Origin: Ostrinia nubilalis
Taxonomy: Eukaryota; Arthropoda; Insecta; Lepidoptera; Crambidae
DNA length: 64,000 bases
Assembly: GCF_963855985.1 (NCBI RefSeq)
Contig: NC_087106.1
Span: 5,191,001 to 5,255,000 of the forward strand
Reading direction: 5' to 3'
Each line of letters opens with the position of its first letter. Position 1 is the stretch's first letter. Below the pieces are notes generated by a model. It was not told the origin of the DNA. It saw nothing but the letters and a program-made list of their open reading frames with translations, and searched no databases. Made by a program: the position numbers and the translations under genes. Below are positions 11,451 through 23,302 of the stretch, piece after piece.

Positions 11451-12200
11451 CCGATGCTCGATTAAACACTTAAATAATATTGATGGGAGATCCCTGATGC
11501 ACGCGGATGTCGTAGGCCAACTCGATCAAGGTATGCGCTTGAATTATGCATCGGGTGTAAGGGTTTCGACGCGGATATCTCATATTAACTCGCAATTCGG
11601 TCACGTATACCGGATTCTGTAATAAGAATTCCTGGAACTATTTGAACACAAAATACATTTAAATACCTCATTATTTTGGCGTTATGTAAGATGTTGCCTG
11701 AATGCAATTGTGATTATTCATAAAGATACCTTGATGAAAACACAGTCTTGTTTACAGATTTGTTTATATCTTTTCAAGTAAAATTTCTCTCCATTTTAAT
11801 TTAATACAACATACGCTAACACCATAGATATAATATATCAGCGTCAAATGTTAGGCTAGGTAGGTGAATTAATTAACCATGGGAAATCCGTTTTTTTTAA
11901 TGTTTAAAATCCGTTGGAAAATACCTGAACCGTAGGTCATGTTTGTCTTTTACAATCACGTTTCGCGTGGATGAAACGTGTTATAAGTACCATGTATACT
12001 GATTGGCAGTTATTAACCATCATACCATCAATTTTTCGCGCATGCACTTCCCCTAAACCACGGTCACCGGATTGTTAGGGTTGCTACACACATAAGCGGG
12101 CCGGCATTTATCGGCAAAGAGCCGCTACTAAAAGTCAAATGTAGATAGATGGATGTTCGGGAAAAAGCCGCTCGGCTTTGCCGCACATAATACTCTATCC
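11451..12200. other. No recognisable gene
   Basis: AT-rich, no coding frame or repeat recognised. Near 12,190 the minus strand contains AGCTCAGTGGATAGAG, resembling a tRNA A-box, but no tRNA fold follows. Confidence 0.5.
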
Positions 12201-12205
12201 ACTGA

Positions 12206-12251
12206 GCTGAAAAAGTGTAATAATAATCCCTTATTACTACACTTTTTCAGC
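12206..12251. repeat. Imperfect hairpin
   Basis: GCTGAAAAAGTGTA is mirrored as TACACTTTTTCAGC with an AT-rich centre (TAATAATCCCTTATTAC). It is probably the remnant of a small inverted-repeat element. Confidence 0.5.
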
Positions 12252-12435
12252 GATTATTCTATTGCCGTGTTCCAATGATACGCAGTCCCCGAGCTACTGG
12301 TGCCTTAAACGTGTGAATACAACAAAACTATTAATAAACGTCATTTAGAACCCTTAACAAAATGTTGATACAGGGCCCTTCTAAGGAATGCTACGTCACT
12401 GGTACTAATGTAGTAAGTTTCCTCAGTTCGTCTTA

Positions 12436-12544
12436 TGCCCGTTTTCACCATCAATCCCTAATTTTTAAGTGACTAAACAAAATTCCTGTTATTTGTTACC
12501 ATAGGGGTCACTTAAAAATTAGGGATTGATGGTGAAAACGGGCA
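12436..12544. mobile_element. 109-bp palindromic MITE with TTA duplication
   Basis: Perfect 38-bp terminal inverted repeats (12436-12473 and 12507-12544, starting TGCCCGTTTTCACCATC) surround a 33-bp centre. TTA flanks both sides (12433-12435, 12545-12547), the target duplication expected for PIF/Harbinger-type elements; a TA duplication cannot be excluded. No coding capacity. The perfect arms suggest recent origin or a maintained palindrome. Confidence 0.8.
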
Positions 12545-13329
12545 TTAGTTTTTCAAAACCGACGATGCCTGCCCGCATAAGTGTGTAGCACCCTAGCCGC
12601 GATGTGGCTGCGCCAGCGCCGAGTCATCGACACCGCGGCGTCCTCGGAAGGTCGCTTGGCCATCATCGGTGCCCAATTTGCATATATTATCTCCGTTTTT
12701 TTTTCCTTATCAACATGTTATTGAATTATGTTTATCAACCCGGATCTATTTTTATTGGTGCCATTAGATTTTTTCACTGAAATTCCTTGCATGCGTCAAT
12801 AATTGGAAATTTGGAATATTTGATTTAGTGATATAAATTTTTTGAGCTAATCCTATATTTTTATTTATGGTGTTACTTTTTGAACTTAAAATTTTAACAT
12901 AATTATTCCGTATTTGAGCTGCTTTAAGTATTCTATGGTTTGTTGCAATCTTACTCTTACTCTATGTAATCTCTCATTTTGTTTTCAAGAATCACCATTT
13001 GTCAGCAAGCCAAGCGCCCATTGCAGTCTCGATTGTTTAGTTAGGCATATAACATTCTTGGAAAATTCGTAGTCATCTATGTGACATTGGCATTGTGTTA
13101 GGAAAATACAACATTATATAATTTTGACATTTGACTTTGTTGTGACTGCAGTAAATATTTGGAATTTCCTTTTTCTTACTGTAGTTTTAGTGCATTGGAC
13201 GTTTTCCGACTAAGAAGAAAAGGCGAAGGTAATACGAATAATATTTGAATTTTTCTAAGAGGCATTAGGGGTAAGGGTAGCAGATTAAGTCCCAGTTAAT
13301 TTCCATATTCAACTGTTTATATCATCCGC

Positions 13330-14115
13330 CATTTTAAATTAAAAGGTCAGACAAGGTCAGTTAAGGTCATAAATTGCTCCAGTAAGCCTCTGTCGATTTT
13401 TATTTCTTCTTTCCCCGAACCGTGTTTGGGTGGTGCGCATTCCGCGCCAGAGCGGCGCGCGCGCATCGCCATAACGCGATGGCACTGCGCATTTTGAGGT
13501 TACGAGGTGAGGTATTCAGTGTCTGGTTTTACCGAATATTATGGCGTCTAGAGTCTAGACAATTAATAATCACTGATAATATGGTGAAGAATGTTTAATC
13601 AATTTCTTAATTTTTGCTTCAAAAACAAGTCATAATTTTGGTTTTCAAAAGCTTTCAAAAACTTCTACAGCAGCCGAAAGTCATAGATTTGCAAAAAACC
13701 AAAATTGACCTATTCAAACAAAACTTTATTAATTTTATATGGCTGTTAGGTTATGGAATCTAAAAAATGTCACATGAGTCAAAGAGTTGACCTCTGGGTC
13801 ATAGGTCAGTTAGGATTTAATCATGCGAATGACTGTGGTGTATTATGAAGGTCGTAAAATTGTTTTAAGGTCAGGATTTGGACTAGGTCAAAAAGGCAAT
13901 TATTATTTTGGTAATAAATTCCTATCTCTTAATTTCTTTGAGTTATAGAAGTAAGGATTGTCCAAACAATGCCTTATTTGTACAGTACAGTAAGATGTGC
14001 ACGCATGTATTCAATGATACGACCATAACGATGCGGGGGTATTTCAGATTTTGAGGTTAGGAGGTTGGGGTATTAAATATCTGGTGCATCAAGTATTTTC
14101 GTCTTTGGACAAGTA
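13330..14115 (+). repeat. Diverged tandem duplication (unit about 530-560 bp)
   Basis: ATTTTGAGGTTACGAGGTGA at 13491 and ATTTTGAGGTTAGGAGGTTG at 14048 are followed by matching GGTATT...TCTGG strings and preceded by related CCATAACG segments. Each is also preceded by AGGTCA half-sites (13343-13369; 13868 and 13885). The two units have drifted considerably. No coding frame is present. Confidence 0.45.
13343..13369 (+). promoter_or_regulatory. Three AAGGTCA nuclear-receptor half-sites at 10-bp spacing
   Basis: AAGGTCA occurs at 13343, 13353 and 13363, each separated by 3 bases, so the AGGTCA cores are DR4-spaced and one helical turn apart. Orphan receptors of the FTZ-F1/ERR/HR38 type bind such half-sites. 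Function is inferred only; the array may belong to a repeated element. Confidence 0.35.
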
Positions 14116-14119
14116 ATGA

Positions 14120-16790
14120 AGTATTTCATAAAAATATTTCTGTATTTTTCTGCTCTAAGTCATTTTAAAAGAGTTATGGTCATATTAGTGAAGATGGGAC
14201 CTTTCTTACATTTTTTCTCTTATAAGGCTTTGGCTAGGAAGTACAGATGACTAAGACGTGGCTTAACAAAAACTTATTAGCAAAACATAGTAACTAGATG
14301 GTTTTCAGTGATAACAATGTTTAAAAATATGCACGTTTATACGATCTATTAACAAGAAATGTCGCTAATAAACACTGTTGATATTTTTGTCTTGCGAGTG
14401 TGACGCACGCACAGATCCATTTGCATTAAATTCATGATTAAATAAATTTATAAGCAGATTTAAGGTTCACGGTAAAACCGCATAACATCCGCGCAGGCGC
14501 CGGTCGGCGTCGTCTGTCCACTTAAATTACGTAATCGAATATTCATGACGCCTTTTGGGTGCATTGCTTATTTTTATACGATCTTATCATTACCCCGCGG
14601 ATTCGGCGCGGCCTTATCGATATTTAGAATCGGTTTCGCGGTTATATCTTCGATTGCTCTCGTTACTTTTAACCCACATACCTTTTTTGGGTCTAAAATC
14701 GGACAATATGAGCGTTTCCGGATTATTTTTACCGCAAAACTTTACGATTGTGTATTGAGTAATCGTTATCTTATTGTTGCACGAGACGTCGTAAGTTTAG
14801 ATAATACCCCATCCAGTTTTCATATCTTTTTTTGCCCTAAACCTTTGCCCGATGGAATTCGTACACATTGTTTCTTTGTTTCCTGGTTTCCATTTTAGGT
14901 CACAGTCGCCAGCAGTATCTCGATTCGAATGATTAATCGACGATTACACTTCTGCAGATCGATTTGCCTTTTTAGTAATTACTGCGACATCAATTAATTG
15001 TGTTGTCACACTTCATTTGTTGAAATGTATTTTATTTTTCTTTTAATCTTGTCATTGTAACATCAAGGCTTCTTGATTATTTATATGTTTGTTGTAGTTG
15101 TTTGAGACGTCATCTTTTTATTTCTTTTGAAAACAATTTCCGCTATTAGCACCTCAGTAGAACGCATGTTAATTATAGGATAATTTCGATTTACGGCCGT
15201 TTACTTAATAATTCGATTCGATTCTCACGATTAGAATAGCGAGTTTTTTGTCCGACTTCTCATTACTATTCGATCTTGTTATTGTTTATCATTGGAAGCT
15301 TTATTTTTCATCGTTAAAAACCTAATCTACATTCGAGACGTCTATAAAATTATTCAGTGACGTCTGTCGCGATGCTCTATTAGTTTTGAAACGGATTTGT
15401 TGTTTTTTGTTGTAAATAACTCACATATTATTCTAGGTGTGTAAGATTCTTGAAATTCCGATATTTTGACGCAAATAAGCGCCGGTATACTTGATTTGCT
15501 TGCGAACTGGTTTAATTATTAACTTCCATAAATCTTGTGACAAAGCACTATGGTGCATTCCTCGAAATTGGTATTAACGATTTTGTGGATGTTATTCTGA
15601 TTAGTGTAAAATTAATATAGAAATATTTGATTTATTTAATACTTTATTGGCACGTTTAATGGCATATGCCGCACTTTTATCAGCGAACTAATCCATATTA
15701 CGACTTTATTAACCTCGGTACTCTATTTAACTGTGCATACAACTGAAATTTAGGCAGCGATAAACGGTATAGTTATTAATTGTAACAACTTATCACGCAT
15801 TCCATGGACATCGCCGCACTAACTGCATTGCGAAACTGACGTTTTATTGTTTACATTTCGACTCCTCTTACTATTTTAATATACAAGCATTGTTAGTGTT
15901 GCAACACGAAAAAACAGCCTTTTTGGTATATACTTATTAACGAGCAACAATGGAATGCGTGGTTTAGAATTTTGTCCAATTACTTGAAATAAAAAATGGT
16001 ACGTCTGACCAGCAACATTCTTCAGTGATTTTAATTCAATTGTTCAACAGTTTTCGTGGTTCCCATGTGGTGTTGAAATCAGGGACCTCGTTCTAATTAG
16101 TGTTGGGTATTTTAGCACATCTCGATGCGTTAGCGCCTCCTGCATAGTTTGTGCAACGCGAATTATCACGTGCAAACAATATAACGGGGCCTTTAAATTC
16201 TAAAGGGTACCAATTCCAACGTGTTTCGTGACTTGTGAAAGTTTTTACAAAAGGATTATTTTAATGTTGGGTTATACATTATTGTTTTGTGAAGTGATGT
16301 TTTGTGTGCTTTTCTTTAAATTTTGAATGCTCTGATTCGATTTAGCATCGTAATGAAATACGAGTTGATTAGACTGGGCCATTTCAGAAGCAGCGGCCCA
16401 TAATCTCTGATATCAGGGTTCAGACCCTATTACCTACTACACTGAACATAAAAATATAATATTATGATATATTAGTAATATTTTCATCCTGAAAACTCGT
16501 GATAGTGAATAAGTAAAAGTTGATTTTGCGAAACGCATTTTTGTCGAGTCAACAAACAGAATGTTGTAAGTGCTAAATGCTTGGTTGATTTCTTGCCCAA
16601 TACTCGAGAAATGCAGTAAATAATATTTAATTTAAGCGAACGTTTGCTATCATAGTATAATTCAAACGTAATATCCTTATGGTAGTTCTGAAATTGAACG
16701 TTATTGGCCTTACAAAGTGTGCTGAGTGTTGTAATATAAGCAATGTCAAATTATTGTGAAATATAATAAAAATATACACGTTTTATGAGG
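14120..16790. other. Long stretch without a recognisable gene
   Basis: AT-rich. The longest open frame (117 codons at 14,545) has no recognisable domain and could be chance. No repeat structure stood out. Confidence 0.45.
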
Positions 16791-16930
16791 CTAGCTATAT
16801 TATTTACTAGCGACCCCGGCTTTGCACGTCCCGACTGAGCTTTTAATAGTATTATCATACTACAAACCCTATAAAAATCCGTATAGCAGTTTAACTTGAT
16901 TAGGCGAAATAAATAAATAAATAAAACTTT
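16790..16930 (-). repeat. Fragment of an RTE/SINE-like repeat with a TAAA run
   Basis: The minus strand reads GTGCAAAGCCGGGGTCGCTA then GTAAATAATA, the 3'-end style of common lepidopteran repeats. A run of AAATAAATAAATAAAT lies beside it (about 16,907-16,924). Too decayed to delimit exactly. Confidence 0.4.
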
Positions 16931-17968
16931 ATTTCCGAAAGGTACACAACAAACACAATTCAATTTTATAATTATTATTTTTTTAATTATAAGGTAGGTA
17001 AATCCTGATTTTACCTTAAGAAACTAAGCAGTGTGGATATAAATGTTGGGAAAAAACCGTACCGTTGCATTAGATTCGGATCCGGGGAAAACCTATGGAA
17101 AGAATATTTGTTTGGTCTTTTATTTTTTACTTTACTTTTTTTTAGATGTTTTTTTGCGAATTAGGGCAAAATATGTAATTTAAAAAATTTAACAGATCAA
17201 CTAGTGTGCAAAGAGACAACGTTGTAATTAAGTTACATGTAGAGTTTGGAAGAGCCCTCGGTATCAAGTTCAACCGTTTAACTGATTAGGATTAAACTGT
17301 TATCGAAGAAAACAGTTCTTTTTATAGTCTGTCAATATTATTGTACAAATGACAGCACTTCAATACTGGGGTCCTTATTAAATGTTAATAGCGGTGGTTT
17401 ATCTATGATTAACATATAATTAGAGACAATAAACTCATGTTTGTATCAAAGGCAGTTGTCCCAAGGTCATCGGGACCGTGTCCACTGGCCGTGTGGGTGT
17501 GGATACCCCATAATTCATAACGGCCCGCGGACAAGGTCGTCGCACTGCCGAGATTGCGGATTTCGCCGGCTTTGGCTCAGGGATGGCAAATGCATCTTGA
17601 GTTGTTGTAAAAATTGCATTCTACTTACTAGGTATTAAGCTTGGAAAGTAATAATTTTGACATGTTTTTTAATCGCAATATTTACCTTTTGAGCACACTT
17701 TTTTTAAGTGTATGACTCACCTTGTCAAGGCAAGGGATACTTGGCACGTATCTAAAACATCTTACATTTATTCACATTTAATTTTAATTTTATATGAGAT
17801 TTGGTTGCAAGTTGCTAAGCTCTATGCTCATTTTTGTCGCATTGTGATCCTTAAGTTTGCTATTTTATAATTATTGAATCAAACATAAGATATTTTCCTT
17901 AATGTACTTTGCTTGTACTTGTCTGTCTTGTTGGTTATCCTAAAAAAAAATGTGTGTCTGTACATATC
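16931..17968. other. No recognisable gene
   Basis: AT-rich with no supported coding frame. A slightly GC-richer patch at 17,455-17,585 has no recognised identity. Confidence 0.45.
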
Positions 17969-18029
17969 GTTTCAGCCAAATGACGTCCACTGTTGGACAA
18001 AGGCCTCCCCCAAGGTTTTCCACAATGAA
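17969..18029 (+). repeat. 'CAGCCAAATGACGTCCACTG' interspersed repeat fragment
   Basis: GTTTCAGCCAAATGACGTCC followed by GGACAAAGGCCTCCCCCAAG matches related segments at 21,178, 24,959, 40,308 and 54,092. It is a familiar lepidopteran repeat core, here joined directly to a reverse-transcriptase relic. Confidence 0.6.
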
Positions 18030-18146
18030 CAATGGGTGATGGAGCGGGCTATGCTCGGAGTTTCCCTGCGTGATCGAATCAGAAATGAGGAGATCCGCAG
18101 GAGAACCAAAGTAAACGACATAGCACATAGAATTGCTAAAATCAAG
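18030..18146 (+). pseudogene. RTE-type reverse transcriptase C-terminal fragment
   Basis: Thirty-nine codons read QWVMERAMLGVSLRDRIRNE and then EIRRRTKVNDIAHRIAKIK. This pattern (MERAMLGV.LRD.IRN..IR.RT.V.DIA..I..LK) is typical of the C-terminal part of insect RTE-clade endonuclease/reverse-transcriptase proteins. The frame leaves the family right after IAKIK and ends a few codons later, so this is a small dead fragment. Family assignment is from memory of the motif. Confidence 0.6.
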
Positions 18147-18149
18147 TGT

Positions 18150-19056
18150 CCATATGCCTGTTGCCTAATAAAGTTAACTAAAAAATAAATGAGGAAAATA
18201 ATAATATTTAAAAAAAGCCATATGGCTACTGCCATCCCTGATCCACATCGCGAAGAAAATATACCAAACGAGTGTACCATGTCGAATGAAAAAATGCAAA
18301 CGAGCGGGATGTACGCGGATCCTGCCGGCGCCGGCGCACGCACCTCTGTGGGGTTCCCGGGGCACACACGAAAACATGCACTTCAATATCTTTCTAGTAA
18401 TAATTAGTAAACAATAAATATCCTTGGGAATAACACTGCGCCATCTAGTCCCAAACTAAGCAAAGCTTTTACTATGGGTATGAGACAAAATACTTATTTT
18501 TAATACATATCTACTAAAACACTTTGAAAAGAAATCTTCTGGCGCAGTCGGGTAAAGAGAAACATAGCAGGAATTGAGAACCTCCTCCACTTTTTGAAGT
18601 CAGTCAAAAAGAGGGTATTATGTTATTTTTAAGCGACGTTCTATGAATGCTACACCGTATTTTGGCCTACACCAATTTTAATATTTTTGGCATCATTTCC
18701 TGGTCATCATTTAGCTATTTAGCTGATCGCCACGGAGCTCATCAAGAATATAATTATCCCTACATAGCATTTGGTAGAGTCGCAGATTCATACACTTACC
18801 TATAATCCAGACTTTCAATCAGAGGGGTATAATTTTTTCTGTTACCACGTAAAGAATTTATTCATTAAAGTATCACTTTTGATACATAATCAAAGTGATA
18901 ACTATTGAAGAACGGAACCTTCTATAGTTGTGAGGTTGTGACACATTATAAATTCGGATTCGTTTTATGTGTACCAATTTATGGGTACCCACGCGAGCTG
19001 CCAGTATTACGCGTGTCAGAACTTAACTCCGCAGTTTATGTATCATCCGGAACGAT
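18150..19056. other. No recognisable gene
   Basis: Contains a GC-rich patch with GCCGGCGCCGGC near 18,325 and short random ORFs. Nothing further recognised. Confidence 0.4.
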
Positions 19057-19058
19057 TA

Positions 19059-19236
19059 AGCCTAGGTGCAGACCAACGACTTTTAGTTGGCCGATGGTTG
19101 GGTCGGGCTGTTAATCAGTATGGACATGTATGAAAGTGCGCACACTACACCGATTTGGTATCAACCGATTCTTCATACAAATTAGGTTCGGGCCCCACTA
19201 TCGGCCAACTAAAAGTCGGTGGTCTGCGCCTAGGCT
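19059..19236. mobile_element. 178-bp MITE, TA-flanked
   Basis: Terminal inverted repeats begin AGCCTAGGTGCAGACC on the left and AGCCTAGGCGCAGACC on the right and stay similar for about 45 bp (both contain GACTTTTAGTTGGCC or its complement). TA flanks both ends (19057-19058, 19237-19238), as for Tc1/mariner-type elements. Non-coding. Confidence 0.7.
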
Positions 19237-19239
19237 TAG

Positions 19240-21130
19240 TTATTGTGATTAGGTGCGTAGAACTTTCTGGAAACCAGATCTAGATGTAAATATACGTATA
19301 CTGGTTTTGATCTTGACGTAGATTAGTTTGATACATTTCTTGTGATTCTTTATTTGTTGGTGACTGACCTTGATACATATGTTTTTACGAATTTTAATAT
19401 CCTTTGAATTCCTATTTAGCTGTTTATCTATTTGGTCATAATAATAACGTTAAGTTAGTATCTCAACTAACTGGGTTTTGTTGTTGATCAACTAAACAAC
19501 AACGCTCGAATTTGAAACAATTTGTGTCTTGAACGCATCCTGAACAGAAGTATAGTCTACAGCACATCTGAATATACATTTCTATTGCGATATAGCCAAT
19601 AACAACTCGTTAAGTAACCAATTTAGCTTGATCACCGTCGCCTGAACATGGAATCTGCGTCGCAGACTGCAGCAACAAATAATTTCAAGTTTTTTTGGTT
19701 TGCCGCCAAATATTGTCGTCTGCCAAGGACACCTGTGTCCGCCCTGAGATTTATGGTCCCTCCACGAGATAATCAGATAGCGCACAATAATGGCCGCTTG
19801 TTTGCCATTCTGTCAAGGTACCAGGATACGAGACCTAAGGAGTTACGATGAAATCGTTAAAATCTTAAGAATGACGCGAAGAATGCTAAAAAGTTGTGGA
19901 GGACTTACTTGAAAGCGGATCATGTGAAATCCGGGGACTCTGCCAAGAGTGCAATCAGCAAATAAGGTTGGTCAAAGGTTTAGAATTCAGAACATGATCA
20001 CTGTAGCAAGATGCTACCCTGAGCCACTTCTCCAGTTTTGAAAGTTCTCACCATGTGTAGTATTTCAAAAGCATCAAGTATGTTTGATTGGTGTCTAGTC
20101 TATAGGTCGGTGTCACGAATCAAGTTTCAATATTTGGAATCTATGCTCGAGTTTGAATCGAACTTTGGGCGTCGTTTCAGAATACGGTCCTTGACATGGA
20201 ACAAATAAGGCCAACCTTGCCAAATGCTACCGCGATTACGGAATCTAGAAATTGCTGAATAACTTGATAAATATGATAAAATTAACACTTTTTTATTTGC
20301 TCATTTAGGACTTTCACTGAAACTAAATTTTTTACAGCTGTGACTAAGCAGAGCATAACTTCATGGTTTGATTCATTTATAAATAGGTATCATAACAATT
20401 TAATAAAAACACCAGCAAAATTTCTAAGCATTAAAGGCAAGACAAGATTACAGAGCCATTCTGCAATGCCGGTATTTTCTACAAAGGAAATTCTTTGCAA
20501 GGCCCATAATTTCTACAAGTTTCTACAGTCCGTATTTATAAGCAGACCCTGCAAGCTCTAATATTTTAAACACTAGAATATTTATTAGGACGGTCACAGA
20601 AAATCCTGGAGGCAAAAATAAAAATCACCAACAAATCTTAGATTTAATGAACACAGATCAGGGAGATAACTGCCGATTAATGTTAATTAATTATAGTTTA
20701 GTTCTCTAAATTAGTCTCTTTGCCTTGAAGATCGCGTGAGACGTCGGCGGCTCACACGCTTTTCGAATTAATTATATCACAGTTTAATCTACATTTTCTC
20801 CTTTACCAGTATAGATAAAAAAAAAACTAAAAATAATAAGAACAAGTTTTAACAAAAACAGATTCAAGGTTGCTGTCATGTTGACATATTAAAAAAGCTT
20901 AAACTAATTAATGAAACGTTTCATCCGCCTGTATACGACACTAATGCGAGCTTAAGCTGTGTAGCAAGCAACTAAACACTTTTCTTTTATCTCTATTAAA
21001 GCATTTAGCTGCATAGCGGTTACGCAAGCCTGTTCCCGCGAACGGTAGCGATAGAAAGTCTCCGGGATGTAGAAACCCGATCTATTTCAATGCTGGCCGA
21101 GCGAAAGGGTTCGGGTCTAGCTGAACAGGT
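19240..21130. other. No recognisable gene
   Basis: AT-rich. Frames of 60-75 codons near 19,600 and 20,340 show no recognisable motif. Nothing else noted. Confidence 0.45.
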
Positions 21131-21177
21131 TACTAAGGGCTCTTACACATCCACTATACGACGTCGCGTCGTTTCAC

Positions 21178-21262
21178 TATCATCATCTTTTCAGCCACAG
21201 AACGTCCACCGCTGAACATAGCGTAGAATCATTGGGGGAGAATGATTTCCATATCGCGCTCC
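21178..21262 (+). repeat. Nested interspersed repeat inside the left terminal repeat
   Basis: ATCATCTTTTCAGCCACAGA, ACGTCCACCGCTGAACATAG and the GATTTCCATATCG end match the family seen at 17,969, 24,959, 40,308 and 54,092. It splits the left terminal repeat of the host transposon, so it inserted later. Confidence 0.5.
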
Positions 21263-21719
21263 ACTATCCGACGTCGAATCGTAGACACTCACGGCGCCCT
21301 CCTTCGATCGCACTGTGATTCGTGTAGAACAAGCTAGCTGGACAAAAGTCATTGTTGAATTTCTGATTATCGTTTATAAAAAACGATAAACAACATCCCA
21401 GACATTAAGGATTCCACAATTTTTTACTTTGTTAATTACCTAGTCGTGAGTAATTAACATGGTAAGTGAGGATATGAGGATAGTGTAATTTTTAATTCCT
21501 AATTTTGCTCGACTTTCGACAACACCTGACATTATTTTTTACTATGGTGACCAAATATTTGTGTGATGGATTTTGAAGATAAGGGTAAGTACTTTTTATT
21601 TTCTGTACAATAAGGTGCATAATAATGCTCATAGTTTTAAAAAGTATGGCGAAATGTTGACCTTTATATTTTTCTCGAAATTGTATGTTTGGAAGACTAG
21701 AAGTTGTATGCCCCCGCTT

Positions 21720-22285
21720 GACCCCAGTCTGGAATTTATATATACTCAACATCAAATAAACCGCACCTTCCGCGACGCGAACTTTAACGATTTTCTTCTG
21801 ACACAATCATGGTGCCCCAACAATATTGGTGTTATTTGAAAGCCCAATAAATATCCTTAAAGAAAAATACATATAATTTCTTAATAAATGATTAACATAT
21901 ACCATAAATGTGACTTGAAAAAATACCTCACTTTGGGCCCACCTATGGGATCAATTAGACCAATTTTTATGGTTATAAAACCAAATAATGATCTCACGTG
22001 TCCTCTTTAACAGATGGATAGCGATTAATCCCAACTTAACAGTTTTATAGCCATAAAATTTGGCTCTAGCGTAACTACCTATTTTTTTAAGAAGTGACTT
22101 TGGATCCTTCTAAAGACACATTTTTGGGGTAAAAACCTTTCCTTTAATGAAATGAAGGTTAGAACTAGGCTTTCAAATGGTACGAATATTGGTGGGAAGT
22201 GGGGAAGCATACGTTTGAAAATGCTTGTCGCGGGAGGTGCGATTTATTTGATGTCGAGTGTATATTGTAGCTGTAACCCTCTAGT
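21720..22285. repeat. Inner inverted repeat within the decayed transposon
   Basis: ACATCAAATAAACCGCACCT near 21,750 recurs inverted near 22,235 (AGGTGCGATTTATTTGATGT). Likewise ATTGGTGTTATTTGAAAGCC near 21,825 recurs inverted near 22,170. Arms of about 110-130 bp enclose about 320 bp. It may be a nested element or subterminal repeats of the outer one. Confidence 0.5.
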
Positions 22286-22505
22286 ATTCAAATATACCAG
22301 TTTCAGTTTGCACACTTTTGCACAACAATTTTATTTTTTCAGATTAATAAAAAATCAAGTTTTTTGATTAATGATTAAAACATTGAAAAAGTGACCAGAA
22401 TAGCATGATTTTTAATTTATATTCTCAAAATGTGATGTATTGGGATCACGAAAATTCGCTGAGAGAGTTGAAGAATAGCATCAGTCGCATTTCAATTTCA
22501 TTTCA

Positions 22506-22787
22506 ATGGACGAAATACGGCAAAACAGGGAACGCTTCATGAAAAACAAAACTGAGTGGATTTCCGGAGCCATAGTGTTACATGTTTCTGTTCATAAAGT
22601 TCAGTCTTCCACGTCGAAAGATTCTACACCTGGACGACCACTCCAAGAGTTCGACGAGTCCAGCAAAAAGACGAAAAGAAGAAGACTTTTAGACCTCATT
22701 TCCTCAAGAAGTACTTGAGAACTGATATTGGCTGCTGAAGCTGCAGCGCAAATGTCTGCTGGCCACAGCAACTTGGCAAGTCATTAA
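22506..22787 (+). pseudogene. Broken transposon-encoded protein fragment
   Basis: A frame of 70 codons from 22,506 ends at a TGA (22,716), and the same frame continues for 22 more sensible codons (ELILAAEAAAQMSAGHSN). The motif GRPLQEFDESSKKTKRRR followed by an alanine-rich stretch resembles the N-terminal part of proteins encoded by some insect DNA transposons, of the form GRP..F..SS..TKRR. I cannot name the family. The internal stop and short length show it is dead. Confidence 0.35.
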
Positions 22788-23302
22788 TGTTGTCCCAGTC
22801 TACCCACTAAATTAAAAAAAACTGAGATTCTTTGTTCCATATAAATCGCAAAAATGTTTATATCGAAAAATTGATTTTCATTAAATTCTCCATAAAAAAC
22901 GGGAATTTCATACTTTAACACCTAATACATCATAAGACCAATTATTATTATACTGTAAAGTTAGTTTCTTCTTTCCTTTTTAGTCTGTTTCTCTTGATTT
23001 TAGGAAATAAATATTTTATTACCAAAAAAAATTTTTTTTTCAAACCTACCTATAATAATTATAATAACAAGCCTAATTAATCTTAAATTGCACAAAAAAG
23101 TAAGTAATGCGTGTATTAAACACATTAAAGTAAAAAAATAATATTGTCCAGCTAGCTTGTTCTACTCGAATCACTGTGGATCGACCTGTCATGCTTTTTC
23201 AATATTCAAAGATGATAGACAATATTGAGGTGGCACGTTGCGATGTCGTATAGTTCCACTATACGAATCGTCGCACTATGTTTATGTGTAAGAGCCTTAA
23301 CT

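Larger units (their letters stand above)
21134..23302. mobile_element. Decayed DNA transposon with long terminal inverted repeats
   Basis: The left end AAGGGCTCTTACACAT...CCACTATACGACGTCG (from about 21,134) is mirrored at the right end (CGACTATAC-type, then TGTAAGAGCCTTA at about 23,302). The similarity runs inward to AACAAGCTAGCTGGAC near 21,345 and its complement near 23,148, so each repeat is about 150 bp once a nested repeat in the left one is removed. CTAA on the left against TTAA on the right suggests a mutated TTAA target duplication; TA is also possible. The interior holds another inverted repeat and a broken protein fragment. Superfamily not certain. Confidence 0.6.

Noticed and set aside
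11172..11469. Arg/Pro/His-rich frames on both strands
   Set aside because: They arise from a CG-rich island. No motif is present and frames occur equally on both strands.
12185..12207. tRNA-like A-box (AGCTCAGTGGATAGAG on the minus strand)
   Set aside because: No acceptor stem, B-box or anticodon arm can be folded around it. It could be a SINE fragment, but support is too weak.
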